The notes under the pieces are model-generated. The model saw nothing but the letters and a program-made list of their open reading frames with translations, made no database searches and was not told where the DNA came from. Positions 22,753-34,130 of a stretch of 64,000 nucleotides of DNA are shown piece by piece. The position numbers and the translations under genes were made by a program. Origin of the DNA: Sternotherus odoratus. Its lineage: Eukaryota; Chordata; Testudines; Kinosternidae. The stretch spans positions 163,733,434 to 163,797,433 of the forward strand of contig JAVMKO010000001.1 in assembly GCA_032164245.1 (NCBI GenBank). The letters are read 5' to 3'. Numbering within the stretch: the stretch's first letter is position 1; each line of letters starts with the position of its first letter.

Positions 22753-23900
22753 CACCAGTTCCAAGTAGAGAGGGAAAATTGCCGCTTGTGTTTTACATGT
22801 GACACTGCTGTTAATACAGCTTCAAATGATTTGAGCCTTTTTCTCAAGTGATTCACATTGTTGACTCATATTCAATTTATGATCCACCTGTTACTTTTCA
22901 GTATACTACAACCTAGCCAATTATTCCCCATTTTATAGTTCTGTATTTGATTTCTCCTTCCTAAATGAAGTACTTCACATTTGTCTTTATTGAATTTCAT
23001 CTTGTTGATTTCAGACCAATTCTCTAATTTATCATGATCATTCCAAATTAAGATCCTATTGCCAAAGTACTAACAATGTCTCCTCAGCTTGGTGTTTCAT
23101 ATGACCCTGCTGACCTGAATGAATCTAACTTATCAAAACAATCTTTAACCTGTTCTTTCCTGATTTTGGCTTCTGTTTCTTTCCCTTTATTGTTAATATT
23201 AATTGAGTTGAATATCTGGTCACCATTAATCTTTTTAGTGAAGACTGAAACATTAAACACTTCAGCCTTCTTAATGCCATCAATTATTAGCTCTCCTTGC
23301 ATGCTAAGTAGAGGACCTACAATTTTGTCTTTTTCTTACTCCTAATGCATTTAAAGACTCTTCTTATTCCCTTTATGTGTAACTCATTTTGTGCCTTTGC
23401 TCTTTTGATTTTGTCCTGACATGCTTGTGCTTCTCTTTATACTCCCCCTTAGCATTTTGTCCGTGTTTCCGCTTTTTGTAGGATTCTTTTTTGATTTTCC
23501 AGTCATTAATTAGCTCCTGATGGGAACATATTGGCCTCTTACTGTTCTTCCTAAACTTCCTTCACATCAGAATAGTTGGCAGTTGTGAGATTAATTTTGT
23601 CTCCTTAGGAAGCTGCCAACTCTCCTGAACTCCTTTATTCCTTAGATTTTCTTCCCCATGGGATCTTACCTACCAGTTCTCTGAATTGATTAAAGTCCAC
23701 TTTTTTGAAGTCCATTGTCCTTATTCTGGTACTCTCACTCCTTCTTTTGCTTATAATTGTGAAATGTGTCACTTCATGATCACTTTCATCTAAATTGCAT
23801 TCCACCTTCAGATTCACAGCCAACTCTGCCCCACTGGTCAGAATCAAATCTAAAATGGCCGTCCCTCTGTTACTTTCATGGACAAGTGGAGAAAGTGTCT
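22753..23900 (-). mobile_element. CR1 LINE ORF2 remnant, antisense (segment 3 of a split element)
   Basis: 22753-23090 continues the antisense CR1 text (AGTACTTCACATTTGTCTTT, ATTTCATCTTGTTGATTTCA). Beyond about 23090 the sequence jumps to coding regions that precede the reverse transcriptase. The minus frame 23084-23302 has KKAEVFNVSVFTKKINGDQI then VKDCFDKLDSFRSAGSYE, matching the CR1 stretch between endonuclease and RT. The minus frame 23635-23847 has SDHEVTHFTI and MDFKKVDFNQFRELVGKIPW, the endonuclease C-terminal region and following linker. Most of the RT is missing, so an internal deletion of the RT is inferred at about 23090. The two frames are intact over 70 codons each, but the element as a whole is broken. 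Confidence 0.85.
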
Positions 23901-24334
23901 GTATTTATTATTTGTTACATTTATAAAATGCACATATTTACGGATCTCAGTACAAACTCCCCCTGCCTCTTAACTATGAAATTACTAGCAATGATAATGA
24001 TTGTATTTTTTCTTTTGTAACATGCACAGCTGTCTGCTAAGGTCTGGTTTGAGACCAGCTCATATCACATTGGACCCTACAGAGTTGTCATATAAATAAC
24101 TATAGGTTATTACTGACCTTGACAACATTTGAGCTCATACACATATGAAATAAAGGCTCAATATTTCATAACTAAATTCCTAAGCAATCCAGTCTCTCTC
24201 TGTTGTGTATTTTTAAAGAAATTGATAGATGCCCAGTGTACACATTTTGCTAGATCTATGCATTTACAAAGACTTAAAAAAATCAATTTCAAATTGTTTA
24301 ATATGAAGCAAGGCCACGAGATCCTTCCTGGATT
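23901..24334. other. Stretch without a recognised gene or repeat
   Basis: Probably includes the 5' edge of the antisense CR1, but no boundary could be fixed. Confidence 0.4.
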
Positions 24335-24535
24335 TTAAGAATCAGAGAGGTAGCCGTGTTAAGCTGGAATAGCAGAGGTAACAAAGAGTCCTGTGGCACC
24401 TTAAAGACTAACTAAAGTATTGAAACATAAGCTTTTGTGCTTCCATCCGACGAAGTGGGTATTAGCCCACGAAAGCTTATGCTTCAATACTTTAGTTAGT
24501 CTTTAAGGTACCACAGGACTCTCTGTTATTCCTGG
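24335..24535. mobile_element. Penelope-like terminal repeat arranged as a long hairpin
   Basis: The arms 24380-24435 and 24472-24527 are inverted copies of 56 bases with three mismatches, separated by 36 bases. The right arm reads AAAGCTTATGCTTCAATACT and on through AGTCTTTAAGGTACCACAGG, which is a PLE 3' end. The loop has a hammerhead-like core: CATCCGACGAAGTGGG, loop, CCCACGAAAGC, with stem arms 24455-24459 and 24466-24470 and GAAA at 24471-24474. Left of the arms, GAGGTAGCCGTGTTAAGCTG is the usual outer edge of this repeat. No reading frame remains. Confidence 0.75.
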
Positions 24536-25265
24536 ATTTTGTGGGTCTAAAAATCTGGTAAAATCCCTTAGAAAGGCCCACTGAGTTCATACTTTCACTT
24601 TAACTAGATTTGTTGTAAATTTCTGCTTTAGCTCCCACAATAACAACAACAACAATACCTTAACAGGAAACAGGCACCTCCCTCCCCCTCCCCCCCCACC
24701 TATGCCAGAACATTTCAGCAGGGGCAGGGGAATCTTCCTTGTGTCTTGTTGCCTTTGAGCAGAGGTTTAAGAAATGTCAGGCACAGTGCATGTTTGGCCT
24801 GGCCTGTTGTGCAAGAATGGGAGTTCTTGGAGCTACAGATTCCCAGAATATCGGCTAGATACAAACTAAGGAGTAACCTAATTGGGAACTAATGACAGGT
24901 CCCGGAGGCAAACCTCAACACCTTAGGGACATTGTGCAGAAACACTTCAGGCAACACTTTAGAAATAGACTTGTGCTCACATCTGTTTCCATGTAGTGAT
25001 CCCATGACAATAAAAGTGGGAAATAATACAGCTAAACTTTGTTGAAACGTAGATTGCAGAGCATGGGGACAGGAGGGAGGGGCAGTAGACATGATGCGTC
25101 AATACTGACATTTTATAAAAATGATGGTTCTTAATTTTTCAAGTGAATGGAATGCTTCTGAATGGTGCCAGACTGACATCAATGTGAAGGAAAAGCCTGG
25201 CACGTGTTCAAAGTGTAGCTACAGTAGAGGCACCAGGAATTAAAGCTTCCCTTTCAGGATTTTTC
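24536..25265. other. Stretch without a recognised gene or repeat
   Basis: Includes an AAC-rich patch (24640-24655) and a C-rich run (24680-24700). No gene is supported. Confidence 0.5.
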
Positions 25266-25299
25266 TGTCTCTCTCTCTCTCTCTCCCCCCTCTCTCTCC

Positions 25300-25343
<44 letters not shown>
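25266..25343. repeat. (TC)n microsatellite
   Basis: A nearly pure TC dinucleotide tract interrupted by CCCCCC and CCCGCG. It creates an artefactual Arg-Glu repeat on the minus strand. Confidence 0.95.
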
Positions 25344-25345
<2 letters not shown>

Positions 25346-25354
25346 CTGAATTTA

Positions 25355-25619
25355 TTCTGGCAAGTTTGGGAAAATCTCCCAATGCTGCCCTAGCACTTGT
25401 GCAGCTCCACCCTCCACCAGCACTAGCAACAGTTAGAGCAATATCATAGAGTGGCTCGTGTGTTTTTACTGCAATGTTGACTAGCTGTGTTCTCCCCAGA
25501 GCTAGACCCAGAGGTAAAAATGTCACTGGCTGCTGTATACTAGCATTCGCATGAGTGCGAGCACCTTTGGAGCCACACATTTAGTACTAGTATCGGAGAT
25601 TTTCCCAAACTTGCCAGAA
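25355..25619. mobile_element. Miniature DNA transposon with perfect 25-bp inverted ends
   Basis: The ends 25355-25379 and 25595-25619 are exact inverted copies over 25 bases, beginning TTCTGGCAAGTTTGGGAAAA. The interior of 215 bases has no coding capacity (the 108-codon minus frame is formed partly by the TC tract). No matching target duplication was found beside the ends, and a (TC)n tract abuts the left side. The superfamily is unassigned. Perfect ends suggest a recent copy or recent gene conversion. Confidence 0.8.
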
Positions 25620-27596
25620 GAGACAGGATTCCAAAATACCCAGCATAGAGGCAGCCTGGGTGTGAGAAGGTACCGACTTATCCACAATAGTGCAAACCTT
25701 GGTCTTTCTTCAAAAACTGCTTAAAAGGTACATATTGGTGTCACTCAACACTGACCCTTGTTCGCCAAGATCACCATTTTATTTTACATAGGCCAAACAG
25801 ATGCACAACACTTGTGACTTCAAGGTCCAAAGCAAATTAACATCAATGGGAATCTTTAATTTCAATAAACTTTGGATTTACCCTTAAGCCATAAATGACC
25901 CGGGGCTAGATTTCACTGGATGCCCTCTCTATATGGACATAAGAGGATTGGCAATGGAACATAGAGCCTAAATTATCCAGTCCTCTCATAATCAATTTTT
26001 AATACAGAATGTCATTTGTTGGACTGGGCAATTAAGAACATTACATGAAAATTTAGATTTCTTTTGTCTCTTTGTACCTCCCTTTATTTAGAACAAATTG
26101 AATGGAAGAGTTTTTGCAAATAATATCTACATAATTCTCTTAGATAAAGACTTTTGAAGTCTGAGTTAAATATCAGTCTTCTTGTTCTTCGCAACATCTC
26201 ATTGTGATCTTTCACTTAGATCCTATGAAAACAACCAGAAGAGAAACATATGCTGAATAACTTGGGCTGAAGTCAGCTCTCAAATCTTCTAGTCCAATCA
26301 GTGATAATGTCATTCTTAGTTCCACGCCTGTTCAGAAGACAAATCATGTGGATCAAAACAGACTTTTGTCCTTCACTGCCGTATTGTATAGTAATGCACA
26401 ATTAGTATTAGTTATCTTTAAAATGAAGTAAGGTAGTTCAGAAAGATTACTGTATATGGTAACTTCTGCATTCTGGTGTGACAGAGGGAGCAGCACTGAT
26501 CAAAAAAGCTAAGGAATTAGATTGCTCATGAAAGTAACTCATTCCATTGTTGGATTTTTTCAATACAGACATTGTTTTGTGTAAGTCTGTTTGGGTTGGA
26601 GCAATACTTTAAAAAACAAAGAACTAAACAGCAATTTAGGGCACAATGATAAAGAATCTGCAAGTATTTCAAATTAAATTCTCTCTGATGCAAAGGGTCT
26701 ATTAAGTCCAAGAAGCAATGCCCTCTGATAAGCCGCAAAGGGACAATGCTCTTTTCATAAGGGGGAGGAGTGAGGTGGGAAGCTTATCTATTTCAGAGTC
26801 CTCCAACATGTACAGTACCTTAATCATAGTTCCAGGACGGTGCATCATGATATATTACTCATCAAATAGACGTGCTCTCATGATGTCATGTATGTCTCCC
26901 TCATGGAATACATTGTTTAATAAAAGATTTTTATTTTCGGTTTGGAAGCTGCCTTAGGATGTGGGGGAGTTTTACTGGGCTTCTGAGTCTTGTAAAATAA
27001 TATAGCTTTTTCAGGCAGTCCTTCAGATCCAGCTGGGAGGCCTCTCTCTATGGGACATGGTAGAAATTTTGGCTTGCTTACCAAGCCTGACACAAGTATA
27101 TATAATGTGCATAATATCATGCATGTACATAATATACACATAAAATGTTTAATGTGCAATATGAACACACATACACGAGTAAAGATAGCTCAGTAAATTA
27201 ATATACCTATTGCATTAACCCTACACTGTATGTCAAGTAAATCTGTTCCTGCTGTATGCAGAACACACATTTGAACGTGTGAAGCAAATAGAAAACATTT
27301 CCTAGTAAAATTAGAGCCTATAGTTTCATGAAAATCTCCACGTGTCTTTTTAACTCATCTCATGTTTCCACAATTGTTTGAATCCCCTTCTCCTCCCGGC
27401 ACTGGTACAGACTGCTTAGGCTGTTTGTAGAGCTATGGCTTTGACTGATTTGCTGTATAATACTTTTTCTCACTGAAATCGGTAGGTTTTTCCTTTAAAA
27501 AAAATAGGTAGATCCTCCTCCTTTTCTGAGTAAGACACTCCTACAGAAAAGGAAAGACTCTCCCCATCCAATTACAAAATAGTCAGGCTATGGTCC
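25620..27596. other. Stretch without a recognised gene or repeat
   Basis: AT-rich DNA with short chance frames only. Alternating purine-pyrimidine text such as ATGTACATAATATACACATA lies at 27122-27141. Confidence 0.5.
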
Positions 27597-27655
27597 TAAA
27601 GCCATAGAAATTAGAGGTGGAAATGACCTATTAAGTCATCTAGCTCCTACTCAGT
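27597..27655 (-). mobile_element. CR1 3' tail fragment, antisense
   Basis: AAAGCCATAGAAATTAGAGG and TGGAAATGACCTATTAAGTC are an inverted CR1 3' end. Only the tail is left. Confidence 0.7.
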
Positions 27656-29555
27656 GGGTTAGTACATCATATATTCAGTATTACAGGACAGTATTTAGGT
27701 AACAGGCCAATGAAATGAAGAGGCTGGTGATAAATTGTACTATATAACCCAATATCTGCTCAAGAGCCTGGTTGATAAAGCATGTTGTCTTTTGGCAACC
27801 TTTTTCAGTGGTCACTTCTGTATTAGGCAACAGCACAAGTCTTCTAATGCAAGTTCTTTTACGTTAAGGGGGAACTGGAATAACTTCCATCAGCACAAAA
27901 AAACTGAACATTTTGGTCAACAATCCATGTCTTTTGGCCAGAAACTTCTGCCTTGACAGCTTGTGCAGATTGGTTCTCCACTCAGGCACTTGCATCAGTT
28001 ACGAAGGTCAGATCCTTACATGACACTTTAAAGTTCGTAGGATTGCAGACCAATGTTATTAGTTATACTATGGTGCTGAAGTCTCAGAATCAAGAATCAA
28101 ACAACACCAGTCTAAAGGGGCAACAGCAAAACATATGAATGAGCAAATAAAAAAAAATTAAAAATCATCTGTGTAGCTCCATACCCCCTCTCAGTTCCTG
28201 TATATTGCCCCAGGCCATGGCCTATCCAAAACTGTTGCTATACCACTTATTGAAATAGCATGGCAAACAAACTAGTCTCCATATTTCCACTTCTCAGAGC
28301 ACTCCTTGTGTACGGAAATACTCATTTTATCAAACTGGCTGATCTATAATTTGCATTTAGCTGAATGATTACAGTGAGAACATGAAACAGTATATGAATT
28401 TGTTCCATAGTGAGACTGTCATGAAAAGCAGGAAGGTGCAAGCCTAACCTATTCCTGCTACAGTTTTGAGATTAAAAATCTTGTGGTCTTGTCGGGATGC
28501 CATCATATGCTTTGAACTTTGGTTCAAGATATTCACCCCTTACTTCCACGGGGACAGGCACCAAACATGACAATGCACTAGAAATCATTCTAGTTAAAGT
28601 TACCGAAAAATGGGGGGAGGAGGAAAGAGAAAGGAGAATATTTTTCCTGCTGTTAATTAAAACCATCTGATTACATGCAATGATTTGTTTGAAGCACTTC
28701 TGAGCTGTACCCATTTCTGTTTACAGTTGACAGCTGTACATTCTTTACTGCCTGTATTGTCTGAACTATGTCCAACAGTGTAGTCATTAAATCTTTGATA
28801 GCTGATTTTTAAAAAACAAAAATGACTTTTTGAGAGAGACAGACAGACATTTGTGTTTACTACATCATACTCTCTCTCTCTGCATTGCAATCCAGTGCCT
28901 CGGGTCATTTTTGGATTGCTTATTAAGAATTTTTTGTGTTACTCACATCTGCTCAGAGAAAAATCACCATCCTGTGATCCCTTCTCCCCAGAGGATGCCT
29001 GTTGTAGTTAGAGAGTAAATTGCAGCACCCAGATTTACTCACTCGGGGTCAGCAAAATTAGATGGTAGGGCTGAGGTCCCATTGGTTGGACTATCACAGG
29101 TACTCCTTGCCCAGGGAAAGATAGATCAAGAAAGAGCTCTCACACTTTGAGGATAATGGATAAACGTGAAATCTGAGATCTTTGAAACCACTAATCCATT
29201 TATCACAAATGGAGAAATCACAGTAAAATCTTTTGAATGATCAAATGTGTCCTAGACATGTTACAGAATTTCTCTTTGAAGTCAGTCTCTAACCTCCATA
29301 ATCCTTTGGCACAAATGTGGTATGGCTATATCCTTTAAAAAGAGGGAGAGAGAACTTCATTCCCATGTTGTTCTCTCGGTAATCTACCTAGTTTATAAGG
29401 GAAACTACTGTGGATTATGATTATTGTTTTAAAGGAATTTACAACTATAAAAAAGAAACAACATTCCCTAATTCATTGTTGATCGTGTGTGTTACAATAG
29501 GGCTTAGAGTTCCCAGTCAAGATAAGGGCCTTGTTATGCTAGATACTGCACACTT
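27656..29555. other. Stretch without a recognised gene or repeat
   Basis: No domain-bearing frame and no clear repeat. Frames of 60 to 83 codons occur on both strands. Confidence 0.5.
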
Positions 29556-29585
29556 TCTCTCTCTCTCTCTCTCTCACACACACTC
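29556..29585. repeat. (TC)n(AC)n microsatellite
   Basis: TCTCTCTCTCTCTCTC followed by ACACACAC. Confidence 0.9.
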
Positions 29586-29649
29586 ACTGCCTTGAAGAGT
29601 TTACCCCTACTCTTTCCACCGGTGGGTTTCTAAATGTATCCTGTCTCCT

Positions 29650-29768
29650 ACGTTTCTGTCAGATAGAGTTTGAGCTTTTTGAGAGCAGGAACTATCTTTT
29701 CTTACATACACATTGCACAGTACTGAGCACATTGTTGGCCCCAAACAAGTAATTTAATAATAATAATA
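29650..29768 (+). mobile_element. L3/CR1-like 3' tail
   Basis: GAGCTTTTTGAGAGCAGGAA, then CATTGCACAGTACTGAGCAC and a TAATAATAATAAT tail. The same ordered tail is at 21100-21225 (plus strand) and, inverted, at 53645-53745. Confidence 0.55.
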
Positions 29769-30199
29769 TTTTTGGTCTTCAATGTCCTCATGTTATAAAA
29801 ATACCAGATGATAGCACACTCCCCACCCCAAGGATCTTCTTGAGGGATTTTCAAAATTGCTTAGCATTGGCCTAATTGTGTTCACATTGAAGTCAATGGG
29901 AATTTTACTCCTCTCACTTCCATAGTTGGACCCATGTCAAGCATATTTGAAACTCCCAGCCTGACACACTAACTTTTTGTATTCAATTCTGGTATTAGCA
30001 AGAGCAGGCAAGATTAGTGCTACTTGATGTGCTGCTCTAAGAGTCAAAAGTTACCAATTTCAGTGAAAACAGGATTAGGCTCATTGTTCCCTTTGTGTGT
30101 TGAAAAAAATAAAAAGAATAAACTTCCTTGAGCCTGGAGAACCTCACAATGCACTAGTGAAGATGTGGCTCAGAGCAGCCCTGTCCAAAGTAACCAAAG
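29769..30199. other. Unresolved DNA with one TGAAGTCAATGGGA fragment
   Basis: ATTGAAGTCAATGGGAATTT at 29887-29906 belongs to the short dispersed repeat also seen at 8425 and 41501. Confidence 0.4.
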
Positions 30200-30490
30200 A
30201 TCTGTCTACTCTACACCTGGAAGCATTTTCCCCAGCTTGGGTAGACAGACACACACTAGCTCTGCTCAAGCCAGAGTGCTAAAAATAGCAGTGTAGTGAG
30301 GGTAGCACAGCAGCGGCTCAGGGTTGCCACCTGAGTCAAAGCTGCCCAGACCTCTGGGGACGTTCTTGGGTGTCTAGCCCAAGCTACTGCCCATTGCTAC
30401 CCCCAGCTACTCTACTGTTTTAACATGCTAGCCGAAGCAGAACTATTGTTTCTCTCCCATCACACTCCAAGCTGCAGTGTAGATATACTG
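30200..30490. mobile_element. Non-autonomous DNA transposon with CTACACT-type inverted ends
   Basis: The left end TCTGTCTACTCTACACCTGG resembles the inverse of the right end AGCTGCAGTGTAGATATACT. The interior AGCCAGAGTGCTAAAAATAG and TGTCTAGCCCAAGCTACTGC matches a family common in turtles, related in its ends to 9813-10250. Confidence 0.55.
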
Positions 30491-30858
30491 CAAGAAACCC
30501 CAGGCATGAAATGAAGCAGATTCTAGGAGAAACATTAAAAAAAAAAAAGAAAACAGCTTAACACAAAAACAAACCTTACTGGAGATACAGCCAAGAATTG
30601 ACACTCCTGTTAGAATACGTCCTGAACTGGTCATTGTGGCCTCATCTAATGCCTCTCAAAGTCCGTGGAAAAACATCCCCTGTCTTCAGTGGGCAGGTCT
30701 GGGCTGAAGGTTTGTATCCCGAGGCTCATGTTTCTGAAGGATGGTTTCAGAAAAATGGATGGGTGGAATAACTGGTGACAACTTATATTCATGACTTCAT
30801 TCGATAGAAACTGAACAGTTTTGTTGTATCTCCAGCTATTTTGCACACTGCATTAAGG
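30491..30858. other. Stretch without a recognised gene or repeat
   Basis: Contains an A-run at 30537-30548. Nothing else is supported. Confidence 0.5.
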
Positions 30859-30866
30859 GTATTAAC

Positions 30867-31372
30867 CAGGGGTCTCAAACTCAAATGACCATGAGGGCCG
30901 CATGAGGACTAGTGCACTGGCCCGAGGGCCGCACCACTGACACACACACATACCCTTGCTGCCCCGGCTCTGCCCCCACTCCACCCCTTCCGTGAGGACT
31001 AGTGCACTGGCCCGAGGGCCGCACCACTGACACACACCCTGCCCTCGCTGCCCTGGCTTTGCCCCCACTCCACCCCTTCCAAGAGGTCCCACCCCTGCCC
31101 CACCTCCTCCTCTGAGCACGCAGCTCCCCATTCCCTCCTGAAAAGCGCTAGGCACCACCAACAGCTGTTTGGCAAACAAAGCAAGAGCAATATAGGAAGT
31201 CCAGAGCTAGAAACACGCGCGGCCCAGCCAGGCAGCAGAGAACCCTCTGCTTCTGGCCCCTCCCTCCCGCAAACTGCTATGGGGGTGGGGGGGAGACAGG
31301 AAGCTTGGCGGGCCGCAGGGAAGGGCTTCGCGGGCCACATGTGGCCCCCGGGCCGCATGTTTGAGACCCCTG
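30867..31372. mobile_element. hAT-like non-autonomous DNA transposon, 506 bp
   Basis: The ends CAGGGGTCTCAAACTCAAAT and GCCGCATGTTTGAGACCCCTG are inverted repeats starting CAGGGGTCTCAAAC. Exact 8-bp target duplications GTATTAAC flank it (30859-30866 and 31373-31380). CAGGG-type ends with 8-bp duplication are the hAT signature. The interior is GC- and CpG-rich with no transposase. The 131- and 105-codon minus frames inside (30862-31394) are compositional. An internal 90-bp tandem duplication starts at 30903 and 30993 (TGAGGACTAGTGCACTGGCC). Confidence 0.9.
30903..31080. repeat. 90-bp tandem duplication inside the hAT-like element
   Basis: Two consecutive copies (30903-30992 and 30993-31080), each holding CGCACCACTGACACACAC and CCCCCACTCCACCCCTTCC, differ at a few sites and by a short indel in the CA run. 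Confidence 0.85.
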
Positions 31373-31380
31373 GTATTAAC

Positions 31381-31535
31381 AATGTTAATGTCAAGAATTC
31401 TCCTGAATCATAACATGCTGTCAGCCATATATTTCTGGACTATATCCTACTGTCATATTACTACTATCCTTTAGTGGACCCTTTTTCAGCCTAGTGGTTT
31501 TGTCCCCTTTCTTTCCTTCACCTTCCTTCCTTGCT
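31381..31535. other. Short unresolved spacer
   Basis: No supported feature. Confidence 0.5.
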
Positions 31536-31882
31536 GGCCCTTATGCCTGGAACCAGAAGCAGATTACTGTTTTGTGGGTCCTGGCCCAAACCATTTTCAT
31601 TCCCCTCCACGCAGCACTCCTGCCAGGGAAATGGGTTTGGGGGCAAAGGGGTTCCCTCGCAGCAGGTGGGTAGAGTAGGGCAAGCCCCCAATCCCTCTCC
31701 CCAGCAGGAGCATCGGCTTGTGGGTTGAGTGGGGCAAGCCCCCATGGCCTTACCCTTCTCCCTGGTAGAACAGGTCAGGGCATGGGGGTGCCCATTTTTC
31801 TCAGGCCCCTCAATTGATCATGGCCCCTGGGTATAGGCCCCACTGGCCCAATGGCTAATCCACCACTACCTGGAACAACCAA
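31536..31882. repeat. GC-rich dispersed repeat, probably a DNA-transposon derivative
   Basis: TTGTGGGTCCTGGCCCAAAC, AGCAGGTGGGTAGAGTAGGG, GGCAAGCCCCCATGGCCTTA and GGCCCAATGGCTAATCCACC mark a repeat commonly seen in turtles. The two ends (CTGGAACCAGAAGCAGATTA and TAATCCACCACTACCTGG) are loosely inverted. Frames on both strands are compositional. Confidence 0.4.
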
Positions 31883-33834
31883 CCTAAATTGTCTGCCAAG
31901 CAACCACCCTCTCCTTCTGCAAGTCCCTCCCCAAAACCTCACCTTTGCAGTGTTGTCCATGAGAAGTGAGTGCAGATTAAATAAATCATGTGCATACCTT
32001 ACGCACCTTATCTTTTTCTCTTCCCTTGTTCCATTGGTCTCTGACTGTGAGTCAGAAACCTCATAATATCAACTCGCAATGGGGTGCATAGAGGTTACAG
32101 GACTCTCCTAAATCTGGTATTTACATTTCTGTTCACCAAAGTGCAACATGTGAGGTCTCCAAAAAAAAAAAAGAAGCCGATGTCACACTGGTGGTCACCT
32201 TTATCATTGTGAAATGTATATACCCTAAAAATTATGTTCTTTAGGTTTGTGTCTAGGGACTGGTCACCAGCAAATGGGAAAAACAGGTTTTCTGCCAGAC
32301 AAGAAATATATCTCTATCTGGATATTTATTTGTCTATTAAGTATTATATTGTTCACAGTGGGCCTTAGGATTCAGTTAAAAGGGGTGAGCAAAGGAAGGA
32401 TTGTAAAAACTTAGAGAGAGGAAAAAACAGCAGCTGAGAGGAGGGTTCTGTTATGAAGTGCACAAAGGTTTTGCTCTAAGTATATTTGGGGGACAAAGAA
32501 GATACCCTGTCATCCTACACTGAGAATGCAAATGGATGGTGAGTTTCTTTCATGAAAAAGGGGTCTCACCCAGGCTTGGTTGAAAATGCTGCAGAGAACT
32601 TCAGGTGAGATAAGCTTCTTTAACTTGTTAGTTCAGTTTAGTCTGTAGCAAGCATGCTATGATTTTGTTTTATATGTAACCATTTATTTCAGGTACTCTG
32701 ACTCATTATCACTTGAATCTTCGTTCTTTGATAATATACTTGATGTTGTTTTTACTATAAATATCTCTCAGTGCTGGAAAGTGAAGGAAAGTGGTGATCC
32801 TTAGCTGAATCTTCCAAACTGGTGTGTACTATTCCTTTGGACACCCCAGGCCTGGCCGTTCTGTGAGAGTTCAATGGATAAGGGGCTGGACACCGCCAGG
32901 AACACTCCAAAGCCTCGGAGGTTGAGGCATGTCTATCACTAACTATACAGAGAGCGAGGCCTGCAGAGGCCTGGAAGGTAATGCTTGTGTTGCTAGAGGC
33001 TAGTGGTTTGAAGGGAGTGGAACAACAGCTAGCATACCATGGTAAGGGGAGCTGGTGGTGAGATGCCTCACAACTTTGGGTACCCCTGGGGAGCATCACA
33101 CTAACCCTCACTACTTCTTCCACAGTTTTCTATCTAAACTCAGAAGAGGCACATGGACTGAAAGCCAAAGTCTCATTCACAAGAAAGGTCCCTTTCCTCT
33201 GCTCTGGCAGCACAGAGAGGCATTTACTGTAAATGAGATGCTGGTCCCATGTCTTTACTTGCTTCTGTGAATCACCTAACTCACTGTCAGGAGTGGGAGA
33301 TTATTAATTATACAATTCATTTTGTATCAGGAAACGGGCACAATACATTACAAGTCCCAAACCTGGTTAGCTTCACCCATCATGAGCATCCTCGACTGAT
33401 TCAGGAGCACTGCATGTTATTTCACACCACTTGGTGAGTTAGCCAGTCCTTTGTAAATACAGATAAATCAGTGGTCTATCATCTCTAGGATTAAAGTACA
33501 TGAAATATTCTCACCACAGGAGTTTTAGACCTGATTAGATTCTGTAAATGTTCCTTTTGGCAATGATGTTAGCTAACTTATTGGCTTCTTACCAGTCTAC
33601 CACGTCCAGGCTGGCCTTGCTTCAATCTCATCAATTTAATCCCACTCTTACCATGTAAAACTCTCACATTTTAAAAAACAAACCGCAACTTAGATGCTTT
33701 GTTTATTTTTCTTGGTGAGGATGTCCCAGACATCTGGGTATTAGTAAAGCTCACCAATTAGAGAAACTCTCAGTTACCATATGTAAAGATATAGGAGTTT
33801 AGATACTTCTGAAACACAGACCAGATGGACACAA
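31883..33834. other. Stretch without a recognised gene or repeat
   Basis: An A-run of 12 lies at 32160-32171. The 122-codon minus frame at 32755-33123 has no domain. Nothing else is supported. Confidence 0.5.
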
Positions 33835-34130
33835 GTGACTTCTGATGGTGTAGCTATGTCAGCCAGGGTTGGGATGAGGTATGATCCTTAAGCAACATAG
33901 CTGTACCAGCAAAAGCACCAAGCATAGACCAAGCTATACTAGCAAAACTCTGCTTGTAGTGGGGTAGCTTATTTTGCCCAGGATGGGGCTGGAATAAGCT
34001 ATAATGGTACAAAGTGTAACTTTGCAAGTATAAACTGCATCCACACTAGGAGAATTTTTTTTTCTGCTCTAGTATTCCAATATATTTATACCAGCAGAGC
34101 GCTCCTACTGTAGATAGGTTATACTGTTGT
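33835..34130. mobile_element. Non-autonomous DNA transposon remnant (tentative)
   Basis: GATGGTGTAGCTATGTCAGC, GCAACATAGCTGTACCAGCA and AAACTGCATCCACACTAGGA then TTTATACCAGCAGAGCGCTC have the word content of turtle miniature elements with -AGCTATG-/-TACACT- motifs. Clean ends were not found. Confidence 0.4.

Noticed and set aside
23076..23345. 89-codon plus-strand frame as a gene
   Set aside because: It is the complement of a CR1 coding segment.
25254..25580. 108-codon minus frame with Arg-Glu repeats
   Set aside because: The Arg-Glu run is the translated (TC)n microsatellite and the rest is the interior of a miniature transposon.
30862..31394. 131- and 105-codon minus frames
   Set aside because: Both lie inside the GC-rich hAT-like element and its 90-bp tandem duplication, so the open frames follow from composition.
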